Shown: positions 1 to 8,109 of the stretch, one piece after another
Layout: every line of letters begins with the position of its first letter
Position numbering within the stretch: the stretch's first letter is position 1
NCBI RefSeq assembly: GCF_000426185.1
Contig: NZ_AUEW01000007.1
Location: forward strand, 1 to 64,000
DNA length: 64,000 nt
Direction of reading: 5' to 3'
DNA from: Cellulomonas sp. URHD0024
GTDB taxonomy: Bacteria; Actinomycetota; Actinomycetes; Actinomycetales; Cellulomonadaceae
Position numbers and translations under genes: made by a program
The notes under the pieces: generated by a model
Told to the model about the DNA's origin: nothing
Seen by the model: the letters and a program-made list of their open reading frames with translations, nothing else
Database searches by the model: none

Positions 1-585
1 CAGGTGCGCGCGGGTCACGCCCGTGGTCCCGCGGGCGCGGCGCAGGGCCCAGACCAGGGCCACGATGAGCAGGGGCCAGATGACGTAGAACTGTTCCTCG
101 ACGGCCAGGGACCAGAAGTGCTGCAGGGGGCTGGCTGCGGTGCCCTGGGACAGGTAGTCCACGGAGCGGGCGGCCAGGGTCCAGTTGATGACGTAGAGGC
201 TGGCGGCGCGCAGGTCTTGGGCGATGCTGTCCCAGCGGGTCACGGGCAGCACGGCCACGGTCATGACCGCGACGAACACGAAGACCAGGGCGGTGGCGGG
301 CAGCAGGCGTCGGGCGCGCCGGGCGTAGAACCGGGACAGGCTGAGGCGGCCGGTGGACTCGATCTCGCGCACGATCAGCCCGGTGATCAAGAACCCGGAG
401 ATCACGAAGAACACGTCCACACCGATGAACCCGCCGGGCAGGACGCTCACCCCGGCGTGGTAGAGCAGGACCAGCAGCACCGCCACCGCGCGCAGACCCT
501 GCACGTCACCACGGAACCCACCGGACGCGACAGGCTCGACCGGCACACGCACCGTGCGCACCGGAACGACATCAACCGCCGCCAT
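1..585 (-). CDS. Acyltransferase 3 family membrane protein (OafA/YrhL type), C-terminus beyond window
   Basis: The minus strand carries an open frame of 195 codons that starts with ATG at 585 and is still open at base 1, so only the N-terminal part is present. After a short polar N-terminus it reads FRGDVQGLRAVAVLLVLLYH, then GFIGVDVFFVISGFLITGLI, RRARRLLPA and HFWSLAVEEQFYVIWP. These are the hallmark segments of integral membrane O-acyltransferases, with the catalytic-type His in the YHAG segment. Such proteins O-acetylate surface polysaccharides or peptidoglycan. The neighbouring sugar dehydrogenase, glycosyltransferases and polysaccharide ABC exporter fit that role, although this gene is divergent from them. 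The substrate cannot be told. Confidence 0.9.
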   Translation of the reverse strand, partial: MAAVDVVPVRTVRVPVEPVASGGFRGDVQGLRAVAVLLVLLYHAGVSVLPGGFIGVDVFFVISGFLITGLIVREIESTGRLSLSRFYARRARRLLPATALVFVFVAVMTVAVLPVTRWDSIAQDLRAASLYVINWTLAARSVDYLSQGTAASPLQHFWSLAVEEQFYVIWPLLIVALVWALRRARGTTGVTRAHL

Positions 586-775
586 ACCCCGCTCCCGAAT
601 CGATCCGACTGCCGTAGGGAGGGTACGGGCTGCGCGCCGTCACGCGTAAAGCGGGCCTCGGAGGCGGGGGGTTGGCTCAGACTCCGATATCATCCCAACG
701 CCGTCCTTTCAACAGTGGACGTGCCTTCGGCCTACGCGGCCGGCGATTCACCCGCACCACAAAGGACGGAACGTC

Positions 776-2035
776 ATGTCGGTAGACCTCGCCATCGTCG
801 GCCTCGGATACGTCGGACTCCCCCTGGCCCAGCAGGCCGCCCGGTCGGGTCTGTCGGTCCTGGGCTTCGACGTCAACCAGAACGTGGTCGACGGCCTCAA
901 CTCGGGTGCCTCCCACATCGACGACCTCTCGGGGGCCGACATCGCCGAGATGCTCGCCTCCGGCTTCCGCGCGACGACCGCCGAGGCTGACCTCGCGACC
1001 GCGTCGACCGTCGTCATCTGCGTGCCGACGCCGCTGTCCGCGGACGGCGGCCCTGACCTCGGCCCGGTCCGTTCCGCGACGGCGACGATCGCCCGCAACC
1101 TCCAGCCCGGGATGCTCGTCGTCCTCGAGTCGACGACCTACCCGGGGACCACGGACGAGATCGTCCGCCCGATGCTCGAGGCCGGCGGCCTGGAGGTCGG
1201 CAAGGACATCCACCTCGCGTTCTCGCCTGAGCGCGTCGACCCGGGCAACCCGGTCTACGGGATCAAGAACACCCCGAAGGTCGTCGGCGGCAGCACGCCG
1301 GACTGCACCGAGCGCGCCGCGGCGTTCTACGGACGCTTCGTCGACACGGTCGTCACCGCCGTCGGCACCCGCGAGGCAGAGACCGCCAAGCTGCTCGAGA
1401 ACACCTACCGGCACATCAACATCGCCCTCGTCAACGAGATGGCGCGGTTCTGCCACGAGCTCGGCATCGACCTGTGGGACGTCATCAAGCTCGCCAAGAC
1501 CAAGCCGTTCGGGTTCCAGGCGTTCTACCCCGGCCCGGGTGTCGGCGGCCACTGCATCCCGATCGACCCGAACTACCTCTCCCACAACGTGCGTGCGCGC
1601 CTCGGCTACCCGTTCCGGTTCGTCGAGCTCGCGCAGGAGATCAACGCGACGATGCCGGCGTACGTCGCGCACCGCGCGCAGAACATCCTCAACGCGGACG
1701 GCCTCGCGACGAAGGGCGCCTCGGTGCTGCTCCTCGGCGTGACCTACAAGCCGGACATCGCCGACCAGCGCGAGTCGCCGGCGGTCGACCTCGCCAAGTC
1801 GCTTCTCGAGCTCGGCGCCGAGGTGTCGTTCCACGACCCGCACGTCGCACGGTGGCACGCGGAGGGCCAGACGATGGACCGCGTCGAGAGCCTCGACGAC
1901 GCCGTGGCGAACGCCGACCTCGTCATGCTCGTCCAGCACCACAAGGCGTACGACGTCGACGCGCTGGCCACGTCCGCGAAGCGGTTCTTCGACACCCGAG
2001 GCGTGACGACGGCGCCGCAGGCACATCGGCTGTGA
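776..2035 (+). CDS. Nucleotide-sugar dehydrogenase (UDP-glucose/GDP-mannose dehydrogenase family)
   Basis: This 419-residue protein should oxidise C6 of a UDP-sugar to the uronic acid with two NAD+, supplying acidic sugars for a surface polysaccharide. The NAD-binding Rossmann motif GLGYVG is at residues 9-14, and the active-site segment VGGHCIPIDPNYL places the catalytic Cys at 260. The GHCIPIDP form resembles UDP-GlcNAc/ManNAc-type dehydrogenases (WbpA/WecC) more than plain UDP-glucose dehydrogenase, but the substrate is inferred only. ATG 776 follows an AAAGGA ribosome site. The stop overlaps the GTG of the export permease, so the two are probably translated together as the first genes of a polysaccharide export operon. 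Confidence 0.92.
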   Translation: MSVDLAIVGLGYVGLPLAQQAARSGLSVLGFDVNQNVVDGLNSGASHIDDLSGADIAEMLASGFRATTAEADLATASTVVICVPTPLSADGGPDLGPVRSATATIARNLQPGMLVVLESTTYPGTTDEIVRPMLEAGGLEVGKDIHLAFSPERVDPGNPVYGIKNTPKVVGGSTPDCTERAAAFYGRFVDTVVTAVGTREAETAKLLENTYRHINIALVNEMARFCHELGIDLWDVIKLAKTKPFGFQAFYPGPGVGGHCIPIDPNYLSHNVRARLGYPFRFVELAQEINATMPAYVAHRAQNILNADGLATKGASVLLLGVTYKPDIADQRESPAVDLAKSLLELGAEVSFHDPHVARWHAEGQTMDRVESLDDAVANADLVMLVQHHKAYDVDALATSAKRFFDTRGVTTAPQAHRL

Positions 2036-3057
2036 CCTTGTTCGCCGCGCGCAGGGCGCCGCTCCCCGACGCGGGCGGCGCCGGCTCGGCCGCACCCCCG
2101 GTCGCTGACGAGGCTGCCACCCCGGTCGCCGACGAGGCCGCCACCCCGGTCGCTGACGGGGCCGCCACCCCGGTCGCTGACGAGGCCGCTGTGTCCGGCG
2201 TGCTCTCGCGGGCCGACGCCGCGGGGCTCGCCGCGCAGTACGGGCTCGTGCGCGCCGACCAGGCGCCCGGGCTCGTGCGGTACGTGCGGCAGCTGTGGCA
2301 GCGCAGGGCGTTCGTCATCGAGCTCGCCAAGGCGCGCGCGTACGACAAGAACCAGAACAACTACCTCGGGCAGGCCTGGTCGGCGCTCAACCCGTTGCTG
2401 CTCGTCGCGTCGTACTTCCTCGTGTTCGGGCTCATGCTGCGGACGTCCAAGGGTGTCGACAACTTTCTCGGCTTCCTGACCATCGGGATCTTCATCTTCT
2501 CGTTCATCGCCGCATCGGTGACGTCCGGGGCCAAGTCGATCTCGGGGAACCAGAACCTCGTGCGGGCCATCCGGTTCCCGCGTGCGGCCCTGCCCCTGTC
2601 GATGTCGCTGTCCGAGATCCTCACGCTGATGCCGGCGCTGGTCGTGCTCCTCGTGGTGATGCCGGTCAGCGGCGAGCAGCTCCAGCTCAAGTGGCTGCTG
2701 CTTCCCGGTGCGATCGCCGAGCTCTTCGTCTTCTGCGCCGGAGTGGGCATGATCGCGGCGCGCCTCGTCGTGTGGTCGCGCGACATGCTCAACCTCATCC
2801 CCGTGAGCGTGCGTCTCGCGCGGTACGCGTCAGGCGTGTTCTTCAGCATCGCGATCTACGCGGGTCACGGTCTGATCAGCACCTTCCTGCAGTACCAGCC
2901 CATCGCGGTGTACCTCGACCTCGTCCGGTCGTGCCTCCTCGCGCAGTACCCGCCGGACCCGGCACTCTGGATCGCCGGTGCCGTCTGGGCGCTGGTCGTC
3001 CTGGTGGTCGGGCTCGTGACCTTCTGGCGTGCCGAGGAGCGTTATGGCCGAGACTGA
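2032..3057 (+). CDS. ABC-2 type polysaccharide export permease (Wzm/TagG-like)
   Basis: This 341-residue protein starts at GTG 2032, which overlaps the stop of the dehydrogenase (GTGA). After a low-complexity Ala/Pro/Asp N-terminus of about 55 residues, it has the amphipathic segment typical of polysaccharide export permeases and about six membrane spans. Its segments NYLGQAWSALNPLLL and VRAIRFPRAALPLS match the Wzm/TagG family. It should form the channel that moves an undecaprenyl-linked glycan across the membrane, with the ATPase encoded immediately downstream. The N-terminus carries four near-identical copies of an eight-residue unit, which is unusual for this family. Its stop overlaps the next gene. 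Confidence 0.88.
   Translation: MTLFAARRAPLPDAGGAGSAAPPVADEAATPVADEAATPVADGAATPVADEAAVSGVLSRADAAGLAAQYGLVRADQAPGLVRYVRQLWQRRAFVIELAKARAYDKNQNNYLGQAWSALNPLLLVASYFLVFGLMLRTSKGVDNFLGFLTIGIFIFSFIAASVTSGAKSISGNQNLVRAIRFPRAALPLSMSLSEILTLMPALVVLLVVMPVSGEQLQLKWLLLPGAIAELFVFCAGVGMIAARLVVWSRDMLNLIPVSVRLARYASGVFFSIAIYAGHGLISTFLQYQPIAVYLDLVRSCLLAQYPPDPALWIAGAVWALVVLVVGLVTFWRAEERYGRD
2098..2190 (+). repeat. In-frame 24-bp tandem repeat (PVADEAAT x ~4)
   Basis: Four head-to-tail 24-base units start at 2098, 2122, 2146 and 2170. They encode PVADEAAT, PVADEAAT, PVADGAAT and PVADEA. Units differ by only one to a few bases. The repeat lies in the cytosolic N-terminus of the export permease, before its first membrane-associated segment. 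It looks like recent slippage expansion that keeps frame. Confidence 0.9.
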
Positions 3058-3859
3058 GCTCCCCGCACCCGTCGCGCACCCCTCCGTCGTCGCGCGCGAC
3101 GTGCACATCACGTACAAGACGTACGGCGGACGCCGGAACGCCCTCGGTGGGCCGGACCACAAACCCTTCGCCAAGCTGCTCGGCAAGGCGACGCAGCACG
3201 TCGCTGCCGTCAGCGAGGTGCACGCCGTACGTGGCGTGTCCTTCGTCGCGCACGAGGGTGAGTCGATCGGCATCATCGGCCGCAACGGCTCGGGCAAGAG
3301 CACTCTCCTGCGGGCGATCGCCGGGCTCATGCCGGCGTCGGCCGGGGAGATGTACACGCGTGGCGACGTCGCGCTGCTGGGCGTGAACGCCGCGCTCATG
3401 AGCTCGCTGAGCGGGCGGCGCAACATCATGCTCGGCTGTCTCGCGCAGGGCCTGACGCGCCGCCAGGTGCACGAGCGGTATGACGAGATCGTGGAGTTCG
3501 CGGGCATCGGCGACTTCGTCGACCTGCCGATGAAGGCCTACTCGTCGGGCATGGCGGCCCGGCTCCGGTTCGCGATCTCCTCCGCGGTGACGCCGGACGT
3601 GCTCATCATCGACGAGGCACTGGCGACGGGTGACGCCGAGTTCCGCGAGAAGAGCACCGAACGGGTCAGCCGCATCCGTGAAGAGGCGGGCACGGTCTTC
3701 CTCGTCAGCCACTCGATCTCGTCCGTGCGCAACATGTGCGACCGCGCGATCTGGCTGGAGGCGGGACAGGTCATGGCCGACGGCCCCAGCGGGGCCATCT
3801 GCGACCAGTACACGGCCTTCATCGAGAAACGTCGGGCCGCCCGCAAGGCGAAGGACTGA
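3044..3859 (+). CDS. Polysaccharide export ABC transporter ATPase (Wzt/TagH-like)
   Basis: This 271-residue ATPase powers export of the lipid-linked polysaccharide together with the upstream permease. Walker A GRNGSGKST is at about residues 79-87, the signature region is replaced by the family form YSSGMAARLRF, and Walker B is VLIIDEALATGDAEF. The last of these is typical of the Wzt/TagH subfamily. ATG 3044 is preferred over the in-frame GTG at 3029 because GAGGAGCG lies just upstream of it. The gene overlaps the permease stop. There is no C-terminal carbohydrate-binding domain, so it resembles TagH-short or Wzt without O-antigen recognition. Confidence 0.9.
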   Translation: MAETELPAPVAHPSVVARDVHITYKTYGGRRNALGGPDHKPFAKLLGKATQHVAAVSEVHAVRGVSFVAHEGESIGIIGRNGSGKSTLLRAIAGLMPASAGEMYTRGDVALLGVNAALMSSLSGRRNIMLGCLAQGLTRRQVHERYDEIVEFAGIGDFVDLPMKAYSSGMAARLRFAISSAVTPDVLIIDEALATGDAEFREKSTERVSRIREEAGTVFLVSHSISSVRNMCDRAIWLEAGQVMADGPSGAICDQYTAFIEKRRAARKAKD

Positions 3860-3862
3860 CCC

Positions 3863-4975
3863 GTGCGGGTGCTCGTCGTGACGACCGTGCACCACCCCGA
3901 GGACTCCCGGATCCGTGCCCGCCAGGTCCGCGCGATGCTCGAGGCCGGGTGGGACGTGACCTACGCGGCGTCGTTCGCGGCCCACGACGTGACGCCGCGC
4001 GCTGTGCGCGGGTTGACCGTCGTCGACCTGCCGCGTGCGCGCGGCCGACGACGGCTGAGCGCCTTCCTGGCGGCACGGCACCTCATCCGGAGCGCCGCGG
4101 CACAGCACGACGTCGTCGTGCTGCACGACCCGGAGCTGCTGCTCGCCGCCGCGGGTGCGGGGCGCCGCGTCCCGGTCGTGTGGGACGTCCACGAGGACAC
4201 TGCGGCCGCCGTCGTGCTCAAGCCGTGGCTGCCTCGGCCGTTGCGTGCGCCGGCGGCAGGAGCGTTCCGTGGCGTCGAGCGGATCGCCGAGCGTCGGACG
4301 GCAGGCCTCCTGCTCGCCGAAGCCGCCTACCAGGACCGGTTCCGTCACCCGCACCCCGTCATCCTGAACACGGTGCTCGTCCCGGAGAGCGTGAGCGAGC
4401 CCGGCGATGCGCGCGTCGTCTACGTCGGGGCGCTCTCAGCGGCGCGAGGCGCCGCCGAGCTGGTCGCGGTCGGGCGGCTCCTGCGTGAACGGACCGCGGG
4501 CGCGGCGACCCTGCACCTCGTGGGCGGGGCCGACGCCGCGACGCGTGAGCTGCTGACGACCGCGCACGCGGCCGGGGACCTCGAGTGGCACGGCTACCTG
4601 CCGTCGACGGACGCGCTCACCCTCCTCGACGGGGCGCTGGCCGGGCTCAGCCTCCTGCACGACAGCCCGAACTACGCGGTCAGCATCCCGACGAAGGTCG
4701 TCGAGTACATGGCGTTCGGCGTTCCCGTCGTCACGACACCGCTCCCGCTGGCACGTGCGCTCGTCGAGGAGGCGGGGAGCGGGGTCGTCGTCCCGTTCGA
4801 GGACGCCGAGCGGACGGTCGAGGCGGTGCTGGCGCTGCGAGACGACCCTGAGCTGCGGCGCCGGCTAGGCGCAGCCGGTCATGCTCACGCGGCACACCGC
4901 TACGACTGGGCGGCGCACAGCGACCAGTTCCTCGAGGCCCTGACGACGGCGTCGAGAAGGCGCGGCCGCGGCTGA
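3863..4975 (+). CDS. Glycosyltransferase, family 4 type (GT-B fold)
   Basis: This 370-residue protein starts at GTG 3863, three bases after the export ATPase stop. The N-terminus VLVVTTVHHPEDSRIRARQV is typical of GT4-like glycosyltransferases. The C-terminal half has SIPTKVVEYMAFGVPVVTT, the E-containing nucleotide-sugar binding motif, and a closing DWAAHSDQF helix. It probably adds a sugar to the glycan exported by the adjacent ABC pair. Donor and acceptor cannot be predicted. It is the last plus-strand gene of the polysaccharide cluster and converges with the next glycosyltransferase after a 22-bp gap with no clear terminator. Confidence 0.85.
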   Translation: MRVLVVTTVHHPEDSRIRARQVRAMLEAGWDVTYAASFAAHDVTPRAVRGLTVVDLPRARGRRRLSAFLAARHLIRSAAAQHDVVVLHDPELLLAAAGAGRRVPVVWDVHEDTAAAVVLKPWLPRPLRAPAAGAFRGVERIAERRTAGLLLAEAAYQDRFRHPHPVILNTVLVPESVSEPGDARVVYVGALSAARGAAELVAVGRLLRERTAGAATLHLVGGADAATRELLTTAHAAGDLEWHGYLPSTDALTLLDGALAGLSLLHDSPNYAVSIPTKVVEYMAFGVPVVTTPLPLARALVEEAGSGVVVPFEDAERTVEAVLALRDDPELRRRLGAAGHAHAAHRYDWAAHSDQFLEALTTASRRRGRG

Positions 4976-4997
4976 CGCCGCTCGCGACTTCGCTGTG

Positions 4998-6137
4998 TCA
5001 GTCCGCCCGCGCCTCGGGGGTGGGGACCGGGCTCTTCTGCTGCGGCGCCGCTTCGTCAGGCACCGCGTGCGGCCGCTGCGCCTGTGCGAGCGCCTCCGCG
5101 CGCGCTCGCCGCCGCGTGAAACGTGCTCGGCTCGGGCCGAGCAGGAATCCGGCGCCCCAGAGCATCTGCATGACGATCAGCACGCCCGGGAACCGCACGA
5201 GCGCGTTGAGCGCGAGGTGCGGGATCTGCGCGATCGACGCCAGCACGGTGAACAGCAGGTACCCGATCGGGAAGACGGCGGCCCATCGCAGCCACTCGAG
5301 CCCGAACGCGACGCCGACGAGCGCCGCGGTAGTGCCGAGGACCACGGCGATGACGGCGAGCGGAGGTGCCAGGTACCGCGCCGACACGCTGCTCGGGTAG
5401 TGGGCGATGATCTCGCGGCGCCACCGACCGCTGCCGAAGAACTGCTTCGCGAGCGCCCGGTACCTGCTGCGGGGGCGGTAGATGACGCGCAGGTCGGGGG
5501 AGAACCACACGGTGTGCCCGGCGGCGCGGATGCGGTAGTTGAGCTCCCAGTCCTGCGCGCGGATGAAGTGCTCGTCGAACCCGCCGACCTCCTCGAGCGC
5601 CTCGCGGCGGAACACGCCGAGGTAGACGCTCTCCGTCGGTCCGGCTTCGCCGCCGACGTGGAAGGGCGCACTGCCGATGCCGAGCCGCGAGCTCATCGCC
5701 CGTGCGATCGCCCGGCCGAGCGGGGTGACGCCCTTGGGGACCATCTGCCCGCCCACGTTCGCCGCGCCCGTCTCCCGGAGCAGCTCGACGGAACGAGCCA
5801 CGTAGCCGTCGGGGAGGAACCCGTGCGCGTCGACCCGCACGACGATCGGGTGCGTCGTCGCCGCGATGCCGAGATTCATGGCCTGCGGCGTGCGGCCCGA
5901 GGGGTTCTTGATGACGCGGACCTGCGGGTACTCCCGCGCGAGCTCCTCGGCCAGGGCCTGGGTGCGGTCCCGCGACGGACCGACGACGACCACCATCTCG
6001 AGCTCGCCGTCGTACGTGTCGGCCAGCACACGCTCGACCGCGTGACGGAGGTGTGCCTCCTCGTCACGAGCGGGCATGACCACGCTGACGGACGGCCACC
6101 CGGGCTCCGTCGCGGACGTGGACGTGATCTCCCCCAT
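4998..6137 (-). CDS. Membrane-anchored family 2 glycosyltransferase (ExoA-like)
   Basis: This 379-residue protein begins with VSVVMPARDEEAHLRHAVER, the GT2 N-terminal strand-loop. It has the metal-binding region RVDAHGFLPDGYV, the acceptor segment GGFDEHFIRAQDWELNYRIR, and three to four membrane spans after residue 260. This arrangement matches ExoA/succinoglycan-type glycosyltransferases that act at the cytosolic face of the membrane on lipid-linked intermediates. The C-terminus is a polar tail rich in Arg, Ala and Gln. It is convergent with the polysaccharide operon and is likely part of the same function. Two hairpins lie between its start and the next gene. Confidence 0.87.
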   Translation of the reverse strand: MGEITSTSATEPGWPSVSVVMPARDEEAHLRHAVERVLADTYDGELEMVVVVGPSRDRTQALAEELAREYPQVRVIKNPSGRTPQAMNLGIAATTHPIVVRVDAHGFLPDGYVARSVELLRETGAANVGGQMVPKGVTPLGRAIARAMSSRLGIGSAPFHVGGEAGPTESVYLGVFRREALEEVGGFDEHFIRAQDWELNYRIRAAGHTVWFSPDLRVIYRPRSRYRALAKQFFGSGRWRREIIAHYPSSVSARYLAPPLAVIAVVLGTTAALVGVAFGLEWLRWAAVFPIGYLLFTVLASIAQIPHLALNALVRFPGVLIVMQMLWGAGFLLGPSRARFTRRRARAEALAQAQRPHAVPDEAAPQQKSPVPTPEARAD

Positions 6138-6257
6138 GAGGCCCTCAGCCTACCGGCGCCGGGCCGTCGCCCCGGCCAACCGATGCGCGGTCCCCGGCGA
6201 ACGTCGATGCGTCAGCGGCGCGACCAGCGCGTGCGGCCGGCACGTGCGGCGACACGC

Positions 6258-6275
6258 CGGGGGTTTTCACCCCCG
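6258..6275. terminator. Short GC hairpin CGGGGGT-TTTC-ACCCCCG
   Basis: A 7-bp perfect stem (6258-6264 with 6269-6275) and a four-base loop lie about 50 bases beyond the stronger hairpin at 6302. It is between the anti-sigma-like gene and the GT2 gene, both on the minus strand. It may be a second-stage terminator or a leader structure for the glycosyltransferase. No U-tract is visible. Confidence 0.4.
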
Positions 6276-6301
6276 CCGGAGCCGGGCGGGCCGTGGGCGC
6301 G

Positions 6302-6340
6302 ACGTGGCGGGTGCGCCGCTCCTACGCGCACCCGCCACGT
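6302..6340 (-). terminator. Rho-independent-like hairpin after the sigma/anti-sigma pair
   Basis: Perfect 15-bp arms (6302-6316 and 6326-6340) with a nine-base loop lie directly after the stop of the minus-strand gene ending at 6348. The stem is very GC-rich and lacks a clear U-tract, as is common for actinobacterial terminators. Confidence 0.65.
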
Positions 6341-6347
6341 GCTGTTC

Positions 6348-7406
6348 TCAGGGGTGCCCGACCGTCGGCCCGTAGACGGTCACCTGGATGCTGCCGCCGA
6401 CCTCCATGTCCACGCGGGCGCAGGGCACGGTCTCGTCGACGACCGTCGTCGTGGGCCACGGCGCGTACGGGAGTCCCGCCAGGGCCGCGTCGGCGACGGC
6501 GCGCGCATCGGTGGCACTGACGCAGGCGTCGGTGATCCCGGTGCGCAGGGCATCCCGGACGGACGACTCCGCTCCCGTAGCGCCCTCGTGGTCTTGGGCG
6601 CGGTTCGGAAGGATGATGACCGCCTTCTTCGGGATGTCGACCATGGAAAGTGTGCACGGCGTCTCCGGCAGAGCGACCGGCAGCGGCACGATGGTGGCTC
6701 CGGGCATCGGCTGGGGACCCGCGTTCGGTGTGCCCGTCGGATCGGGCAGGCTCGGCGGCGCGACCTCGGTCGGGTGGGCGGACTCGGCTTGGATGCTCCA
6801 GCCCGTGAGTCCGAGCCGGTTCACCTCGGAGTGAGCGAACGCCGTGGCAGCCGCCGGGTCGAGGCAGTGCGCTTGGGAGCCGTCGACCATGTCGCCCATG
6901 CTCGCCTGGAGCTCCCGGGTCGCCGCGTGGTCGGGTGACGGTTTCAGGAGGTGCGCGCTCTCGGGAACCTGGTCGCGTGGCGTCACGAACACGAACCCGT
7001 GGTAGGTGAAGGCGACCGGGTCGGTGATCGGCGCGAGCCCCGCCTTCGCGACGAAGACCCCGCAGTCGGCGATCGGGTCGCCGGTCAGGTTCGCGCCGGT
7101 CACGCCCGTCGCGGTGTCGTTCCATACGTGCTGGCAGTTCAGCCCGTCCCCATCGCCCCCGAGAAACTCGAGGTGAGCGGCATACGCGGCGCCGCCGCCG
7201 ACCAGCGCGACGCTGATGCCGGCCGCGAACAGGCCGCGCCTGCCCAGTCGTCGCGCGCGCTTTGCGGCGGTCGGCGCCTTCTCGGGTGTGCTCATGGTTA
7301 TCCCCTCTCGCAGGGCGCTCAGCGCGCCCGGGTCGATGCGGGAGAGGTCGCTCTGCGCGACCGGGTCGGTCGCGCAGAGCCGGGCAAAGATGTCGTCGTT
7401 CCTCAT
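6348..7406 (-). CDS. Membrane protein paired with ECF sigma factor (probable anti-sigma or effector)
   Basis: This 352-residue protein is translated from ATG 7406, which overlaps the sigma factor stop (ATGA), so the two are coupled. The cytosolic N-terminus MRNDDIFARLCATDPV and the following acidic/hydrophobic stretch are followed by an RARRLGRRG stop-transfer signal and one membrane span near residues 55-75. The rest is an exported domain with six or so Cys and Pro-rich spacers. Position and topology suggest an anti-sigma factor or sensor for the adjacent sigma factor, but no zinc anti-sigma HxxxCxxC motif is visible. The family is not recognised by name. Confidence 0.75.
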   Translation of the reverse strand: MRNDDIFARLCATDPVAQSDLSRIDPGALSALREGITMSTPEKAPTAAKRARRLGRRGLFAAGISVALVGGGAAYAAHLEFLGGDGDGLNCQHVWNDTATGVTGANLTGDPIADCGVFVAKAGLAPITDPVAFTYHGFVFVTPRDQVPESAHLLKPSPDHAATRELQASMGDMVDGSQAHCLDPAAATAFAHSEVNRLGLTGWSIQAESAHPTEVAPPSLPDPTGTPNAGPQPMPGATIVPLPVALPETPCTLSMVDIPKKAVIILPNRAQDHEGATGAESSVRDALRTGITDACVSATDARAVADAALAGLPYAPWPTTTVVDETVPCARVDMEVGGSIQVTVYGPTVGHP

Positions 7407-7984
7407 CGGACCTCCTCCACACCGGGACGGGCTGCTGCCCATCCGTTCACCACGTGTCCAGTCGTCGTCGGGCGTTTCACCTCGGCGGGGGCGGGTTCGG
7501 CCAGCGCAGCCATCTGCTGCAGCAGCCGCTGTCGGGCGCGGTGCAGGCGGACGCGCACGGCCGCACGCGAGACGCCGAGGGCGATCGCGATCTCGTCGCG
7601 CGCGAGGTCCTCCCACGCGACGAGGCGCAGGAGCTCGCGGTCGTCGTCGTCCAGCTTGCCGAGCGCGATCTCGACGTCGCTCAGCTCGGTGCGGTCAGGG
7701 GGTGCGATCTCGGTGAGCGACTCGCGCAGCCGGTCGGCGAGGGCGTGCCGTCGACGCTCGCCGCGGTAGAGGTTGGCCAGGACACGGCGCGCGACGCCGA
7801 ACAGCCACGGGCGCGCGTGGTCGCCCGGCGGGACCTCGTCGAGGCGTCGCCAGGCGACGAGGAACGTCTCCGCGACGACGTCCGCGGCATCCGCTGGATC
7901 GGCAACCCGGCGGATGGCGTAGGCGAGGAGCGGTCGGTGGGTCGCGTCGAACAGCGCGGTGAACCGCTCTTCCGGCGTGGGCAT
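7403..7984 (-). CDS. ECF-family RNA polymerase sigma factor
   Basis: This 193-residue protein has the region 2 signature FDATHRPLLAYAIRRVADPADAADVVAETFLVAWRR and the region 4 helix-turn-helix ELLRLVAWEDLARDEIAIAL...SRAAVRVRLHRARQRL (split here for length). Both are characteristic of ECF sigma factors that direct polymerase to a small regulon. It is the first gene of a two-gene coupled operon with the membrane partner downstream. An inverted repeat CCGGACA/TGTCCGG is found upstream of its start. The signal it answers to is unknown. Confidence 0.92.
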   Translation of the reverse strand: MPTPEERFTALFDATHRPLLAYAIRRVADPADAADVVAETFLVAWRRLDEVPPGDHARPWLFGVARRVLANLYRGERRRHALADRLRESLTEIAPPDRTELSDVEIALGKLDDDDRELLRLVAWEDLARDEIAIALGVSRAAVRVRLHRARQRLLQQMAALAEPAPAEVKRPTTTGHVVNGWAAARPGVEEVR

Positions 7985-8005
7985 GGGGGCCTTTCGACGA
8001 CGAGT

Positions 8006-8028
8006 CCGGACAACCCCTACGTGTCCGG
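8006..8028 (-). promoter_or_regulatory. Inverted repeat CCGGACA-N9-TGTCCGG upstream of the sigma gene
   Basis: A perfect 7-bp inverted repeat lies 22-44 bases upstream of the sigma factor ATG at 7984. It is a candidate operator or promoter element in the divergent region shared with the inositol-monophosphatase-like gene. No regulator can be assigned. Confidence 0.35.
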
Positions 8029-8109
8029 CCGGTCGGGATGCGTTACCGCCCCCGGAAGGTTAGCTGCGGGTGGCATCGCCCATGACCTCCGTCGTTGTAC
8101 TGTCCCGGG

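Noticed and set aside
1474..2031. Upstream extension of the ABC-2 permease frame
   Set aside because: This part is out of frame with the dehydrogenase gene that clearly occupies it; GTG 2032 overlaps its stop and is the natural start.
2098..2190. CRISPR-like array
   Set aside because: Units are contiguous 24-base in-frame repeats with no spacers and no cas genes nearby.
4976..4997. Terminator between the two convergent glycosyltransferase genes
   Set aside because: Only a 5-bp CTGAC/GTCAG pairing is present; too weak to report.
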